NCBI RefSeq assembly: GCF_016648105.1
Contig: NZ_JACVVE010000005.1
Span: 124,001-188,000 of the forward strand
DNA: 64,000 nucleotides
Direction of reading: 5' to 3'
Origin: Pseudomonas sp. S31
GTDB lineage: Bacteria > Pseudomonadota > Gammaproteobacteria > Pseudomonadales > Pseudomonadaceae
Below the pieces are notes generated by a model that saw only the letters and a program-made list of their open reading frames with translations, searched no databases and was not told the origin of the DNA. Of this stretch, positions 10,811 through 19,645 are shown one piece after another (position 1 is the first letter of the stretch; each line of letters begins with the position of its first letter). Made by a program: the position numbers and the translations under genes.

Positions 10811-12153
10811 ATCGTATCCTCATCAGAAACGCGCGCTTGGTGAATGAGGGAGAGGTGTTCGATGCCGACGTACTCGTTGCTCATGGTCGAATCGAGAAAA
10901 TTGCAGGCAGTATCGACGGTGCGAATGCATCCGTAGAAATTGATGCGCAGGGTTGCTGGCTTGTACCTGGAATGATCGACGATCAAGTGCATTTTCGTGA
11001 GCCTGGCGCTGCTCACAAGGCAACCATCGCGAGTGAGTCCCGAGCCGCTGTTGCCGGTGGTATTACCAGCTTCATGGATATGCCCAATACAAATCCGGCC
11101 ACCTTGTCCCTCGCCGCGCTTCACGACAAGAAAGCCCGAGCCGCCGCTTCGTCAGTCGCAAACTTCGGCTTTCATTTTGGCGTCAGCAAGGACAACCTGG
11201 ATGTGGTCGCCAGTCTTGACCCGCGGCAGGTCGCAGGTGTGAAGGTATTCATGGGCGCGTCGACCGGAGACATGCTCGTAGACGATCCTCGGGTACTCGA
11301 ACGGCTGTTCGCCAATGTGCCTACTATCCTGCTCGCACACTGTGAGCATACACCTTCAATTTTGGCCAACGAGGCTCGTTACCGAGAGCAGTTTGGTGAC
11401 TTCATCCCGCCGGCGTTGCACCCCGTTATACGAGATGCGGACGCCTGTTTTCGCTCATCCAGTTTGGCAGTGGAGCTTGCCAATAAATTCAGCACGCGCC
11501 TGCATGTCCTGCATCTGACCACGGCGAAGGAGCTCAAACTCTTTGAGCCTGGATCGGTGGCAGGCAAGAAGATCACCGCTGAGGTTTGCGCGCACCATTT
11601 GTTGTTCGATGACAGCGATTACGCAAGCCTTGGTAATCTCATCAAATGCAACCCCGCCATCAAAACACGAGAGGATCGTGATGCACTGCGAAAGGCCTTG
11701 CTGTGTGATCGCATCGATGTAATCGGTACTGATCATGCACCTCATACATTGGCGGAGAAGCAGAGAGCTTATGCTTCTGCTCCATCTGGGTTGCCGCTGG
11801 TTCAGCATGCATTCCCGGCCTTGTTTGAGCTGGTGGAAGAAGGCGTTCTTCCGATTACTCAACTGGTGCAGAAGACGAGTCATGCGGTAGCAGACTTGTT
11901 CGCGATTCATGAGCGTGGATATCTGCGAGAGGGGTACTGGGCAGATCTCGCTCTCGTTGAGCGTCTCGATAAGCCACGACCGGTCTCCCATGCCCCGATT
12001 CTCGCTCACTGTCAGTGGACTCCATTCCAGAATCATCAACTGCGACACCGAGTGACGACCACGGTGGTTTCCGGCCAACTGGCCTGGCATGACGGCTCCG
12101 TCAATGAGAGCTGCCAAGGCCTGCCTTTGGCCTTCGGTGCACAGCGATCCTGA
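10807..12153 (+). CDS. pyrC: Dihydroorotase paralogue with altered metal site (PyrC2/PyrQ type)
   Basis: Class I dihydroorotase-like amidohydrolase of 448 residues that would make dihydroorotate for pyrimidine synthesis. The first metal motif, normally HxH (DxHVHFREPG), reads [10 protein letters not shown] with Gln60 replacing the first His; His62 remains. The other elements are present: KVFMGAS with the lysine that is carbamylated in the family, [14 protein letters not shown] and the catalytic Asp in GTDHAPH. A missing ligand suggests one metal or a different metal, in line with the zinc-independent PyrQ reported in P. aeruginosa. Starts at ATG 10807, overlapping hisI by 4 bases, so the two are coupled. 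Confidence 0.9.
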   Translation: MNRILIRNARLVNEGEVFDADVLVAHGRIEKIAGSIDGANASVEIDAQGCWLVPGMIDDQVHFREPGAAHKATIASESRAAVAGGITSFMDMPNTNPATLSLAALHDKKARAAASSVANFGFHFGVSKDNLDVVASLDPRQVAGVKVFMGASTGDMLVDDPRVLERLFANVPTILLAHCEHTPSILANEARYREQFGDFIPPALHPVIRDADACFRSSSLAVELANKFSTRLHVLHLTTAKELKLFEPGSVAGKKITAEVCAHHLLFDDSDYASLGNLIKCNPAIKTREDRDALRKALLCDRIDVIGTDHAPHTLAEKQRAYASAPSGLPLVQHAFPALFELVEEGVLPITQLVQKTSHAVADLFAIHERGYLREGYWADLALVERLDKPRPVSHAPILAHCQWTPFQNHQLRHRVTTTVVSGQLAWHDGSVNESCQGLPLAFGAQRS

Positions 12154-12185
12154 CTATCTAAAACTATCGAGTGAGAGTGACCGAG

Positions 12186-12590
12186 ATGACGGAACAAGAG
12201 CTGCTTTCTCTGCCAGCTGACAATTACATGGATGCCGCGCAACAGGGCTTTTTCCGAGAACTGCTGCTCTCGCAGCGTACGGAGTTGCAGGAGCGGATAT
12301 CTGGCGAGTTCCAGCTCATGCGAGAGTTCGAGCCTAGCAGCGATCCTTCTGACTTGGGCACAGTCGAGGAGCAGCGGCAGTGGCAGTTGCGCCTACTCGA
12401 GCGAGAGAAGAAGCTCCTCGACAAGATTGATGAGGCCTTGGAGCGGATTTCGCGAGGGGAGTACGGATGGTGCGAAGAGACTGGAGAGCCGATTGGATTA
12501 CGGCGTTTGCTTTTGCGGCCAACGGCGACGTTGAGCATTGAGGCGAAGGAGCGGCAGGAGAGGAAAGAGCGGCACATGCGTGAAGATTGA
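12186..12590 (+). CDS. dksA2: DksA2-type RNA polymerase-binding factor lacking the zinc finger
   Basis: Binds the RNA polymerase secondary channel and works with ppGpp. Of 134 residues from ATG 12186. The coiled-coil region is about residues 20-90, with the tip containing DPSDLGTVEEQ. Canonical DksA has four zinc cysteines; here the positions are Cys96, Thr99, Ser117 and Ala120, so the site is lost. This is the Cys/Thr pattern of P. aeruginosa DksA2, known to work without zinc. It is the third gene of the hisI-pyrC unit, 32 bases after pyrC. Confidence 0.93.
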   Translation: MTEQELLSLPADNYMDAAQQGFFRELLLSQRTELQERISGEFQLMREFEPSSDPSDLGTVEEQRQWQLRLLEREKKLLDKIDEALERISRGEYGWCEETGEPIGLRRLLLRPTATLSIEAKERQERKERHMRED

Positions 12591-12657
12591 GCCGCGTTGC
12601 TGCGCTTAAACCACCCGATTCTGAGGTCGTCGCAAGCCGGCTCTTAAATTTTGCGAA

Positions 12658-13497
12658 ATGGGGTTCAATGTGCCACGAAACAAGATGATCTACCTCGATT
12701 ACAATCTCTTCGAAAGCTACCGGCAGGATGATATCCCGGGCTTGCGAGAAGCTGTGGACGCGATCAAGGATAAGCATGTTCTGCCGTATAGCCCTGCCCA
12801 CATGGAAGACCTCGCTTCTTCGTTGATGTGGAGTGAGCACCGCGAGGAAGAAATTAAAAGTCTGATGACACGCTGTGAGGATCGCCTGCAGAACATCATC
12901 AACATTTCTAAAATGGTTGAGATCTTTCCTGCGCCTAGCCATCAGCCCACGCGGGTCATCCAGGAGCATCCTGGCGAGTGCCTTCTTCGTGTTTTGAAGC
13001 ATTTCGATCGTAATGAGTTTCTGGACGTTCGCGAGCACAACTTGCTCAAAAGGATGAAGGAAAGCGATGCTGACGGTAATCGTGCCTCTCAGATCTCCAA
13101 CCTTCCAGTAGGCTTTCTTTCGAGTCCTGAGTACGACGCTTCGATCTTGGAGAAATACGCCGCGGAGCGGGCGCTCATGCAGAAGAAAGAAGAGGCTGGG
13201 CTTGCAAACCTCAAATGGCCAGAGATCTCCAAGTCACATGAGGTGCTGGAGCATGTGTTTGAAGTACTGATGAACTATCTGGAGGAGATCCGGTTCAGGC
13301 CTGAAGGCGTCAAACTGTCCCGCTCTCGGATGCACGATATTACTCACTCGATCTACGCTACCAAGGCTGATTATTTCATCACTGGCGATGAGCGCTTTTA
13401 TCACAAGGTGCGAGCTGTCTATGACTATTTAGGCGTGCCAACCAAGGTCTTGTCCCGGAAGGAATTTCTCAATCCAGGCGGGCTGAGCTTCGAGTAA
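12658..13497 (+). CDS. PIN-like domain protein of unknown role
   Basis: A 279-residue protein with no close family I can name. The beginning MIYLDYNLFESY, the EDLA segment near residue 50, and the end HDITHSIYATKADYFITGDERF followed by VRAVYDYLGVPTKVLSRKEFL resemble PIN ribonuclease folds, with Asp at both conserved ends and a TGD triad residue. The middle is a long helical insert. If active it would be a metal-dependent RNase. It lies 67 bases after dksA2 on the same strand, so it may be cotranscribed. No antitoxin partner is visible. The first ATG (12658) or that at 12685 could start it; no strong ribosome binding site separates them. Confidence 0.6.
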   Translation: MGFNVPRNKMIYLDYNLFESYRQDDIPGLREAVDAIKDKHVLPYSPAHMEDLASSLMWSEHREEEIKSLMTRCEDRLQNIINISKMVEIFPAPSHQPTRVIQEHPGECLLRVLKHFDRNEFLDVREHNLLKRMKESDADGNRASQISNLPVGFLSSPEYDASILEKYAAERALMQKKEEAGLANLKWPEISKSHEVLEHVFEVLMNYLEEIRFRPEGVKLSRSRMHDITHSIYATKADYFITGDERFYHKVRAVYDYLGVPTKVLSRKEFLNPGGLSFE

Positions 13498-13610
13498 TTA
13501 AAACGCCAGAAGGGGAGCTTGCTGATGCCGGTGAGGGTCTAGAAAAGCAGGTGGTGGGTCGGTTATCTAACGGCTCAACCCCGTGTCACCTATGGTAGGC
13601 CGTAGGTCTC

Positions 13611-13649
13611 CAAGCGCCCTAGGTAAAAGGTAATAACCTAGGGCGCTTG
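13611..13649. terminator. Long hairpin between convergent units
   Basis: CAAGCGCCCTAGGT (13611-13624) and ACCTAGGGCGCTTG (13636-13649) form a perfect 14-bp stem with an 11-base loop. A second short inverted repeat, TCACTTC-TTT-GAAGTGA, follows at 13652-13668. It lies between the plus-strand PIN-like gene and the minus-strand ABC operon, so it probably ends transcription from one or both sides, although no U-run is present. Confidence 0.6.
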
Positions 13650-13694
13650 AACTCACTTCTTTGAAGTGATGAAACAAGGTGCTTGTAGTGTACC

Positions 13695-15164
13695 CTAGGC
13701 TTCGACTGATGCGCTGGTGTAGTGCGGTGGCGTCACGGCCATTTCAAGCGTAGACGCTGGATGTTCTGAGCTGCCAAGCCGAATCCGTTGATCAGAAACT
13801 GCGTCGATCAGGGCTTCATCATGGCTGACCAAGAGTACAGCGGTATCGCTTTCCTTTGCGGATTCGACAAGTAGTTCCAGCATCTCCTTTTGGGTAATGA
13901 GGTCAAGCCGAGAGCTTGGCTCATCCGCGAAAATGAGCACGGGGTCAATCAAAAGTACTCGCAGCAATGAGAAGCGCTGCAGCTCACCGCCAGATACATT
14001 TCCAGGCAGCCGATTTAGCAGTGACTGCTCCAATCGAAGTCGTTTCAGCAGAGGGCCTATGCGATTGGCATCAAGGCCATGGAGGTGTACGAGATCTGCC
14101 AGATTTTGGGCTAGTGTCACCGTCGGCGGGAAGGCGGCGACTGGATCTTGGAACAGCTTTTGGAACGCAACCCGAGAGATGCCGGCGCGCTTAACAATGC
14201 TGCCTTCGCTTGCATCTATCAGCCCCAGAATCACATCTCCGAGGGTCGACTTGCCGCACCCTGAGGGGCCGGTTACTCCAACGATTTCACCTGGGCGAAC
14301 ATCGAAGGACAGGCCCTGGAAAAGCGTGCGCCCGCTGCGCTCAACCCCCAGGTTCTTAACTTGTACCACTGGCTCGACTGTAGGTAGCGCAGGTTTATGA
14401 ATCTTCCAGTTCAGTGGGTCAGCATCCAGTAACTGTCGCGTGTAGCTGTGCTGAGGATTGTTGAGCACCTGTTCGGCGCTACCTGCCTCTATGATCTTCC
14501 CCTTTAGCATGATCATGATGTCTCCACCCAGGCGGCGGGCAACCTCCATGTCATGAGTGATGATCAGCAGTGCGCCACCCTCAGTCAAGCCAGCTTTCAG
14601 GAGGCTGATCACCTCGTCAATCCGATCGCGATCAAGGCCTTTGGTGGGTTCATCTGCCACCATCAATTTTGCCCCACCTGCGTGTATCGCTGAGAACGCT
14701 AAGCGCTGCGCCATACCGCCTGAAAGCTGAAATGGGTACTTCGTTGAAGCATGCTCTAGCCCCAGTCGTACTAGGTCTCTCTGCGCCAAATCACGGGACT
14801 CAGATGGGGGTTTCCCCACCACATGCTGATAGGTCTCGGAAACTTGAGAGCTTGCACGCATGGTAGGGTCGAGGCTCAACCAAGGCTCTTGAGGGAGCAC
14901 GGCAATTTCACGCCCCCAGAGCGATTGACGCCGATTGCTTCGTCCTTCTTCACTGAAGCCGCCTGCAAGCTCGATCCGGCCTTGCGCATGAAGTCCCGGT
15001 GGTAGATTACCAACCACACCTTGCGCGAAAAGGCTTTTCCCAGAGCCAGTCTCACCAATGATGCTTAACACTTTTCCTGGGAAGAGTTCCATGGACAGTG
15101 GCTCAACCAGGCGAGCTTCAGCTGTCCGGATCTCTAGATCTTCAGTTTTCAATAGAGGCTTCAC
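13695..15164 (-). CDS. Fused dual ATPase of an oligopeptide/nickel-type ABC importer
   Basis: Two ABC ATPase domains in one 489-residue chain. Domain 1 (about 1-240): Walker A GETGSGKSLF, signature LSGGMAQRLAF, Walker B LMVADEPTKGLD. Domain 2 (about 265-470): Walker A GPSGCGKSTLG, signature VSGGELQRFSL, Walker B LIFADEPSSRLD. This architecture is that of DppD-DppF fusions such as GsiA. It ends a four-gene operon with two permeases and a binding protein. The start overlaps the permease stop by 4 bases. Location in the zinc island and a Zur-like site upstream of the operon suggest import of a zinc chelate or metallophore, but substrate is not shown by sequence. Confidence 0.88.
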   Translation of the reverse strand: MKPLLKTEDLEIRTAEARLVEPLSMELFPGKVLSIIGETGSGKSLFAQGVVGNLPPGLHAQGRIELAGGFSEEGRSNRRQSLWGREIAVLPQEPWLSLDPTMRASSQVSETYQHVVGKPPSESRDLAQRDLVRLGLEHASTKYPFQLSGGMAQRLAFSAIHAGGAKLMVADEPTKGLDRDRIDEVISLLKAGLTEGGALLIITHDMEVARRLGGDIMIMLKGKIIEAGSAEQVLNNPQHSYTRQLLDADPLNWKIHKPALPTVEPVVQVKNLGVERSGRTLFQGLSFDVRPGEIVGVTGPSGCGKSTLGDVILGLIDASEGSIVKRAGISRVAFQKLFQDPVAAFPPTVTLAQNLADLVHLHGLDANRIGPLLKRLRLEQSLLNRLPGNVSGGELQRFSLLRVLLIDPVLIFADEPSSRLDLITQKEMLELLVESAKESDTAVLLVSHDEALIDAVSDQRIRLGSSEHPASTLEMAVTPPHYTSASVEA

Positions 15165-15982
15165 GGTTTGCGCCCTCCAGCGATCAGCATGAGTGAAAGT
15201 ACAATCAGGAAGACAACCATGATCGGCATCGCGATTACTGAAGGCGCTTCTGCAAAGTAGGGGAGCAGTTCTGTGATCATCAAGCCCAGCTCAGCTGTCG
15301 GCGGTTGAACGCCTACGCTGACAAAGCCCAAGGCTGCGATTGCCATGATCGCGGAGGCTGCTCCAAATGACGCTATGGTGAGGATTGCGGGGCCTAACTC
15401 TGGCCAAAGATGACGGCGGATGATGTACATGGGCCCGAAACCGAGTAGTCGTGTGGCGGCGACGGCTGGTGATGAGAGAACGGTGCGTGAGAGTGCGCGG
15501 CTCATGCGGAAATACTCAATCCAAAGCACCAGCGCGATTGCCCCATACAGGGCAACGAACGAGCCTGGAAAGATTGCTACGATTAGCAGAACCAGCAACA
15601 GGCCGGGTAGCGCCAAGACCAATTCTGTAAGAAGGCCAAGGGTTTTGTCGGTCAGTCCACCTTTCCAGGCCGCGAGTATGCCAAGCAGCACGCCAGGCAC
15701 GGCTGCTGTAATTACGCTTACCAACGCTAGCCCCAATGACAAGCGCATTGCGTAAGCCAAGCGCGCGAGCATGTCTCGACCTAAATGGTCTGTGCCCAAA
15801 GGGTGTGCGCTTATTGAGCCCGACAGAATGGCGTTGTAATCCTGCTTGGCAATGTCCACGCCCCACAGAAATGGAACGAGGACGGCAAAGGCAACCAGAG
15901 CAAGTAGGATTGTGAACCCAGCTAGTCGAGGTAGGTGGCGAGGCTTCGGCGCCGCGTTTGCGATTTCGAGTTCAAGATTCAT
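15161..15982 (-). CDS. DppC-type ABC permease
   Basis: A 273-residue inner-membrane permease of the binding-protein-dependent transport family. It has about five to six hydrophobic segments, an N-terminal cytoplasmic extension, the GTDHLGRDMLARLAYAMRLSL signature of the DppC/OppC group, and a C-terminal loop near EYFRMSRALSRTVLSSPAVAATRLLGFG that corresponds to the EAA coupling helix. Overlaps neighbours on both sides by 4 bases, so all transporter genes are coupled. Confidence 0.88.
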   Translation of the reverse strand: MNLELEIANAAPKPRHLPRLAGFTILLALVAFAVLVPFLWGVDIAKQDYNAILSGSISAHPLGTDHLGRDMLARLAYAMRLSLGLALVSVITAAVPGVLLGILAAWKGGLTDKTLGLLTELVLALPGLLLVLLIVAIFPGSFVALYGAIALVLWIEYFRMSRALSRTVLSSPAVAATRLLGFGPMYIIRRHLWPELGPAILTIASFGAASAIMAIAALGFVSVGVQPPTAELGLMITELLPYFAEAPSVIAMPIMVVFLIVLSLMLIAGGRKP

Positions 15983-16923
15983 GCTTCACTCCGGCGCGGA
16001 TCGATTAGATGGTTTGCCAGGTCGACACACGTGTTGAGTACGACAAACATGAGCCCCATTGCTAGCGCTGCACCTTGCACCATTGGCAGATCGCGCTGGA
16101 CGATGGCATGCACCAGGCCATGGCCAATTCCAGGCCAGGCAAATAGCGTTTCTACGACGACCACGCCTTCAATCAGATACACCAGTTGAACACCCAGGTA
16201 GGTAACCACTGGTACACCAATGTTGCGTAAACCATGACGTGTGAAGACTTTCACTGCACGGAGCCCTTTCAGGCGGCCAAACGCATAGAAGGGGGAGGAC
16301 GCAACCTTTACTGTCGCGTCTCGCGCCACGCGCGATGAGACAGCTGCGAGTCCCAGCGCGAGGGTGAGCGAAGGCAGTACGGTGTGCGCCCAGGTGCCGT
16401 GCCCCGCGGATGGCAGGATTGCGAGTGAGACGGAGAATACAAATACAAGAATCACTCCCAGCACAAAATGCGGGATAGCGCGCGTTGCTGTGCTTAGGAT
16501 CAGTAGCCCTCGGTCAAGCAGGCCGCCCGGGCGCAACCCTGCAAAGATTCCGAGTGGTGGGCCGATGAGGAAGGAGAGAATTACTGCCCCAATAGCTAGG
16601 CGCACCGAACTCCCTAGCTCATGAAGTACAACTGCCGTGACAGGTGTGCCAGACACCAGCGATGTGCCGAGGTCAAAGCTAAGAAGGTCTTTAATCCAGG
16701 CGAGAAAGCGCCAGATTACAGGTTGGTCGAGACTGAGCTCTGCACGCACCGCATCGGCGGCAGCACCGTTCACCATGTCATAACCATAACGGCCTGCGGC
16801 AATTCGGTAAGCTGCGTCACCCGGGAGCAGTGTCATCAACATAAATGTTAGAGCACCGACGACGACGGCCACCATGACCGCCTGAAGCAGTCGAAAACCC
16901 AGGAGCTGTATCATTGGGCCCAC
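15979..16923 (-). CDS. DppB-type ABC permease
   Basis: A 314-residue inner-membrane permease of the DppB/OppB/NikB group. The N-terminal helix QLLGFRLLQAVMVAVVVGALTF is followed by a long periplasmic region and five further membrane segments; PRLDQPVIWRFLAWIKDLL-like residues (LSLDQPVIWRFLAW) and FDLGTSLVSGTPV are typical. ATG 16923 overlaps the binding-protein gene by 13 bases; ATG 16914 would leave a one-base junction. Both starts are possible. Confidence 0.87.
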   Translation of the reverse strand: MGPMIQLLGFRLLQAVMVAVVVGALTFMLMTLLPGDAAYRIAAGRYGYDMVNGAAADAVRAELSLDQPVIWRFLAWIKDLLSFDLGTSLVSGTPVTAVVLHELGSSVRLAIGAVILSFLIGPPLGIFAGLRPGGLLDRGLLILSTATRAIPHFVLGVILVFVFSVSLAILPSAGHGTWAHTVLPSLTLALGLAAVSSRVARDATVKVASSPFYAFGRLKGLRAVKVFTRHGLRNIGVPVVTYLGVQLVYLIEGVVVVETLFAWPGIGHGLVHAIVQRDLPMVQGAALAMGLMFVVLNTCVDLANHLIDPRRSEA

Positions 16924-18446
16924 CGCATTTTTGTCAGCCCGAACGTGCGCTCGAACGGATCGATTGCTGCCCCTTCAACTTGATTCGACACTGCGATTGT
17001 TTGGCGGTACCAGGCCACAGGAATCAGGGGGAGCTCGTTCTGGAACTGAGCGAGCATCTCGTTTCGAAGAGCTTGTTGGTCTTCTGGTTTCCTCCCGGAC
17101 AACAGTGAGTTCATCGCGGAGTCAAAAGCAGGGTTCTTCCACCCCAGTGGCCCCCACTCGGCACCGCCATTTCCAAAGTCGCCGAAAATGGTTACGAGGG
17201 GGTCGGGCACGAGTGCATAAGCGCGGGAGAACAGCGCCATTTGAAGGGAGCCATCGTTGTATGCCGCGGGAATTGCGCTGACATTCTCCACTGCCACTTG
17301 AACCTCGACGCCAACTTCTCGCAATTGGGCTTGTAGGGCCGTGGCGATCAGTGCCAGTTCAGGGCGGTCACCGAAGGTGAGCAGCCTCATGCGGAAGCGC
17401 ACACCGTCTTTCATCAAGATCCCATCTGGGCCAGCAACCCAACCATCATCGCTTAACAGCTTGCTTGCCGCTTTTGGGTCGTACTTCAAGAGGGGAAGGC
17501 TAGCGTCGTGCCAGGCACTTACGTTATCGGCAAACATTTGTGTTGCGCCGGTACCTGGTGCACGTAATACGGCGGCAGCGATACCTTCCCGTTGGATTGC
17601 CAGGCTCAATGCTTTACGGGTATCTACAGAGGCTGTCGGCCCTGCGCCTGAATTCACTGCCAGCATGACAACGCGCGGAACTGGCTCTTTCAGTACATGG
17701 ACATCCTTGGAGCGTGAGAGTCGAGCAATGCTGGGAGGGTCGAGCTGAAACACAAGCTCAGCGCCGCCGCTCTCGGCCATCAGGGTTCGAGTTTCTCCGC
17801 GCCCTGCGCCCAAGTAGGTGGTTTTCTCGATGCTTGGTTTAGTGCCCCAGTATTCTTCGAATCTTTGCGTTGCAAGACGTTGAGGAGGCTCTACCAGGGT
17901 TGTCTTGTAGGGGCCGGTGGCAATGATCTTTTGAACAACATCCTTCGAATCATACGCAGCCGCGGCCAAGATGCTAGTGGACGAGTGAGCCAACAGCGCG
18001 GGCAGAGGGGCGAAGGGTTCCTTAAGTCGAATGACAACTTCGTTGCCTTCGGCTGTAATCGATTCAATCTTGGCTTTGCTCAGAATGCCCGCCTTGTTCC
18101 GAGCGACATTGAGTGAATGAGCCGCTACAACTGGGGTTAATTCGCTTCCATCATGAAATTTCACACCGGGTCGGATTGCCAGGTGCCACACTTTTCCGTC
18201 ATCCGTGACACTCCACGTCTCAGCAAGCGCGGGTTGGGGCTGTCCTATCGGGTCGGCTTCTAGCAGGGTTTCAGTGATCTGCATTCGCTGAAAAATGAAT
18301 CCGGATACGGACGGATCCAGGCCCACGATCTCGAAGGGAGCAACGACGTCAAAGACTTTGTCATCAGCGTTGACGTTTGCGTAGGCGAAGGTCGCGCAGA
18401 CGGCAACTGCTGCCGCGAGTAGCTTTAGCTTGGGCTTGAGTACCAC
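16911..18446 (-). CDS. SBP_bac_5 family periplasmic binding protein
   Basis: Periplasmic binding protein of the DppA/OppA/NikA class. I prefer a GTG start at 18446 (511 residues), because AAAAGGA lies shortly before it and it gives a clean signal peptide (VLKPKLKLLAAAVAVCATFAYANVNA). The usual motifs are present: LAETWSVTDDGKVWHLAIRPGVKFHDG is the family signature near residue 80, and the C-terminal RYRQ-like WYRQTIAVSN. First gene of the transporter operon, with a Zur-like site about 140 bases upstream. Ligand unknown. Peptides, nickel or zinc chelates are all possible for the family. Confidence 0.87.
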   Translation of the reverse strand: MVLKPKLKLLAAAVAVCATFAYANVNADDKVFDVVAPFEIVGLDPSVSGFIFQRMQITETLLEADPIGQPQPALAETWSVTDDGKVWHLAIRPGVKFHDGSELTPVVAAHSLNVARNKAGILSKAKIESITAEGNEVVIRLKEPFAPLPALLAHSSTSILAAAAYDSKDVVQKIIATGPYKTTLVEPPQRLATQRFEEYWGTKPSIEKTTYLGAGRGETRTLMAESGGAELVFQLDPPSIARLSRSKDVHVLKEPVPRVVMLAVNSGAGPTASVDTRKALSLAIQREGIAAAVLRAPGTGATQMFADNVSAWHDASLPLLKYDPKAASKLLSDDGWVAGPDGILMKDGVRFRMRLLTFGDRPELALIATALQAQLREVGVEVQVAVENVSAIPAAYNDGSLQMALFSRAYALVPDPLVTIFGDFGNGGAEWGPLGWKNPAFDSAMNSLLSGRKPEDQQALRNEMLAQFQNELPLIPVAWYRQTIAVSNQVEGAAIDPFERTFGLTKMRWAQ

Positions 18447-18582
18447 ATTACATTCCTTTTGCTCGACACCCGACGGCAACGTTGAAGCGACCTGTCTAGG
18501 CCGAGCGCTTCAGAGTTGTTCGTCCTTGTCAGTTTCGGTGAAAAAAAATCATCCAGTGCGGAAGTCGCGCATGGTAGGCAAT

Positions 18583-18595
18583 GTGATGATATAAC
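18583..18595. promoter_or_regulatory. Imperfect Zur-like box upstream of ABC operon
   Basis: GTGATGATATAAC compared with GTTAT-N3-ATAAC differs at one fixed position. The right half, TATAACGT (18590-18597), equals the right half of the perfect box before zur. It lies 137 bases upstream of the GTG start of the binding-protein gene, reading on the minus strand. Confidence 0.5.
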
Positions 18596-18963
18596 GTCCA
18601 TTATTGAAATATCTTGTTACGTTCCCGCTCAAGCCATGCGTTTCGTAATTGGGGCGGTTCGCATTTTTCATCCCAAGGCAGCAGTTGATCACCGCCTGTC
18701 GCTTGGGGTACGCATTATGATGCCGCTGAAGGAAACCCAAGATCTGGGGCTCTCATCGAGAACCTCCTAGGGGTCGCTAGGCAGCTGTGCAGGCGTGTTC
18801 CGTGAGTGTCTGCGCCGGGCAATACTTGTACATCCGTGAGCAGTCGGCTGTTTCGGGAACTGAGTCTTCGTTGCATGACAAGTCGCTTGGCCTGTAGTAA
18901 TCAGAACCGATTAGGGGGATGAGGGTGAGGCTTGTAGTCGAGAATGATTCGCGTTAACATAAT

Positions 18964-18976
18964 GTTATCACATAAC
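18964..18976 (+). promoter_or_regulatory. Zur box upstream of ykgO
   Basis: GTTATCACATAAC matches GTTAT-N3-ATAAC exactly, within TGTTAT-CAC-ATAACA (18963-18977). It ends 12 bases before the ykgO start, so bound repressor would block transcription or initiation. Confidence 0.82.
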
Positions 18977-18988
18977 AGGAGTGGCGCC

Positions 18989-19129
18989 ATGCAAGTTCTT
19001 TCATCGCTCAAACAGGCCAAAAATCGCCATCGTGACTGCCAGATCGTGAAGCGTCGAGGCAGGATTTACGTGATCTGTAAATCCAACCCGCGGTTTAAGG
19101 CTAGGCAAGGTGGTGTGAAGAAAAAATAA
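18989..19129 (+). CDS. ykgO: Zinc-free ribosomal protein L36 (type B)
   Basis: 46-residue protein [20 protein letters not shown]..., matching the YkgO/RpmJ2 group. Normal L36 binds zinc through three Cys and one His; here only scattered Cys remain and the [12 protein letters not shown] tail is that of the zinc-free form. Under zinc starvation it replaces the zinc form in the large ribosomal subunit and releases zinc. I chose ATG 18989 over 18944 because a longer start would run through the Zur box and the protein matches the family from MQVL. A ribosome binding site ACAGGAG is spaced correctly. Monocistronic. Confidence 0.93.
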   Translation: MQVLSSLKQAKNRHRDCQIVKRRGRIYVICKSNPRFKARQGGVKKK

Positions 19130-19165
19130 ATTCTTGAAAAATGTCGAGCCTCGTTTTTGTAGGCT

Positions 19166-19203
19166 GACAACCGCGCTCGCTGTTAGCTTCGAGCGCGGTT
19201 GTC
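19166..19203 (+). terminator. Hairpin after ykgO
   Basis: GACAACCGCGCTCG (19166-19179) pairs perfectly with CGAGCGCGGTTGTC (19190-19203), a 14-bp stem with a 10-base loop. There is no U-run behind it. Likely the transcript end of ykgO. Confidence 0.6.
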
Positions 19204-19294
19204 GGTCAACTGCAGTGTGCTGCGGCTCCATCAGCTGGGCGGCGGGTGATCAGTTTCTGATGTGATCTGTTTTAGTGGTGACGCGCTTAACCGA

Positions 19295-19440
19295 CAAAGC
19301 TCAGAGAGCAGGTTAGCCGCGAGTATCGGAAAGCCGTTGCAGTAGAAATCTCCGGTCGTAAAACCCCGCACGGCAAAGGTCGTCAGGCCCTGGCCACCAA
19401 AGTTAGCTCGACCAACCCCACCCGCTAGTACAGAGATTCT
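19295..19440 (-). pseudogene. Possible remnant of a TonB-dependent receptor plug
   Basis: Reading on the minus strand gives ISVLAGGVGRANFGGQGL followed by TTFAVRGFTTGDFYCNGFPILA. RGF-x5-F-x3-GFP is the look of a TonB receptor plug domain. The flanking residues do not continue the family in either direction and no barrel is present. It may be a decayed receptor fragment. The open frame 19231-19569 around it otherwise resembles nothing. Confidence 0.35.
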
Positions 19441-19645
19441 TGCAGTGGTGTTGCACCTATGTCCTGCGCTACGTTTTAGCGTGGAGCTTCGCCCTAAATC
19501 ATCCTCTTGGTGACGCCCTGATCGCGCTCGACGGATCGAGTATCCCGTCCCGATAGAGCCCCTAGACACGTAGCAATCATCTTTTTAATAGACGGTTTAG
19601 GTCGCATCTCTACGAGGACACCCTTAGAAAGTTATTTGGTGGCGG

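Noticed and set aside
11455..12117. Long minus-strand open frame of 220 codons
   Set aside because: It lies inside pyrC and is an antisense shadow; the translation has no family look and a strong gene occupies the other strand.
19231..19569. A 112-codon minus-strand gene
   Set aside because: No ribosome binding site and no overall family; only a short part resembles a receptor plug, so I list it as a possible remnant instead.
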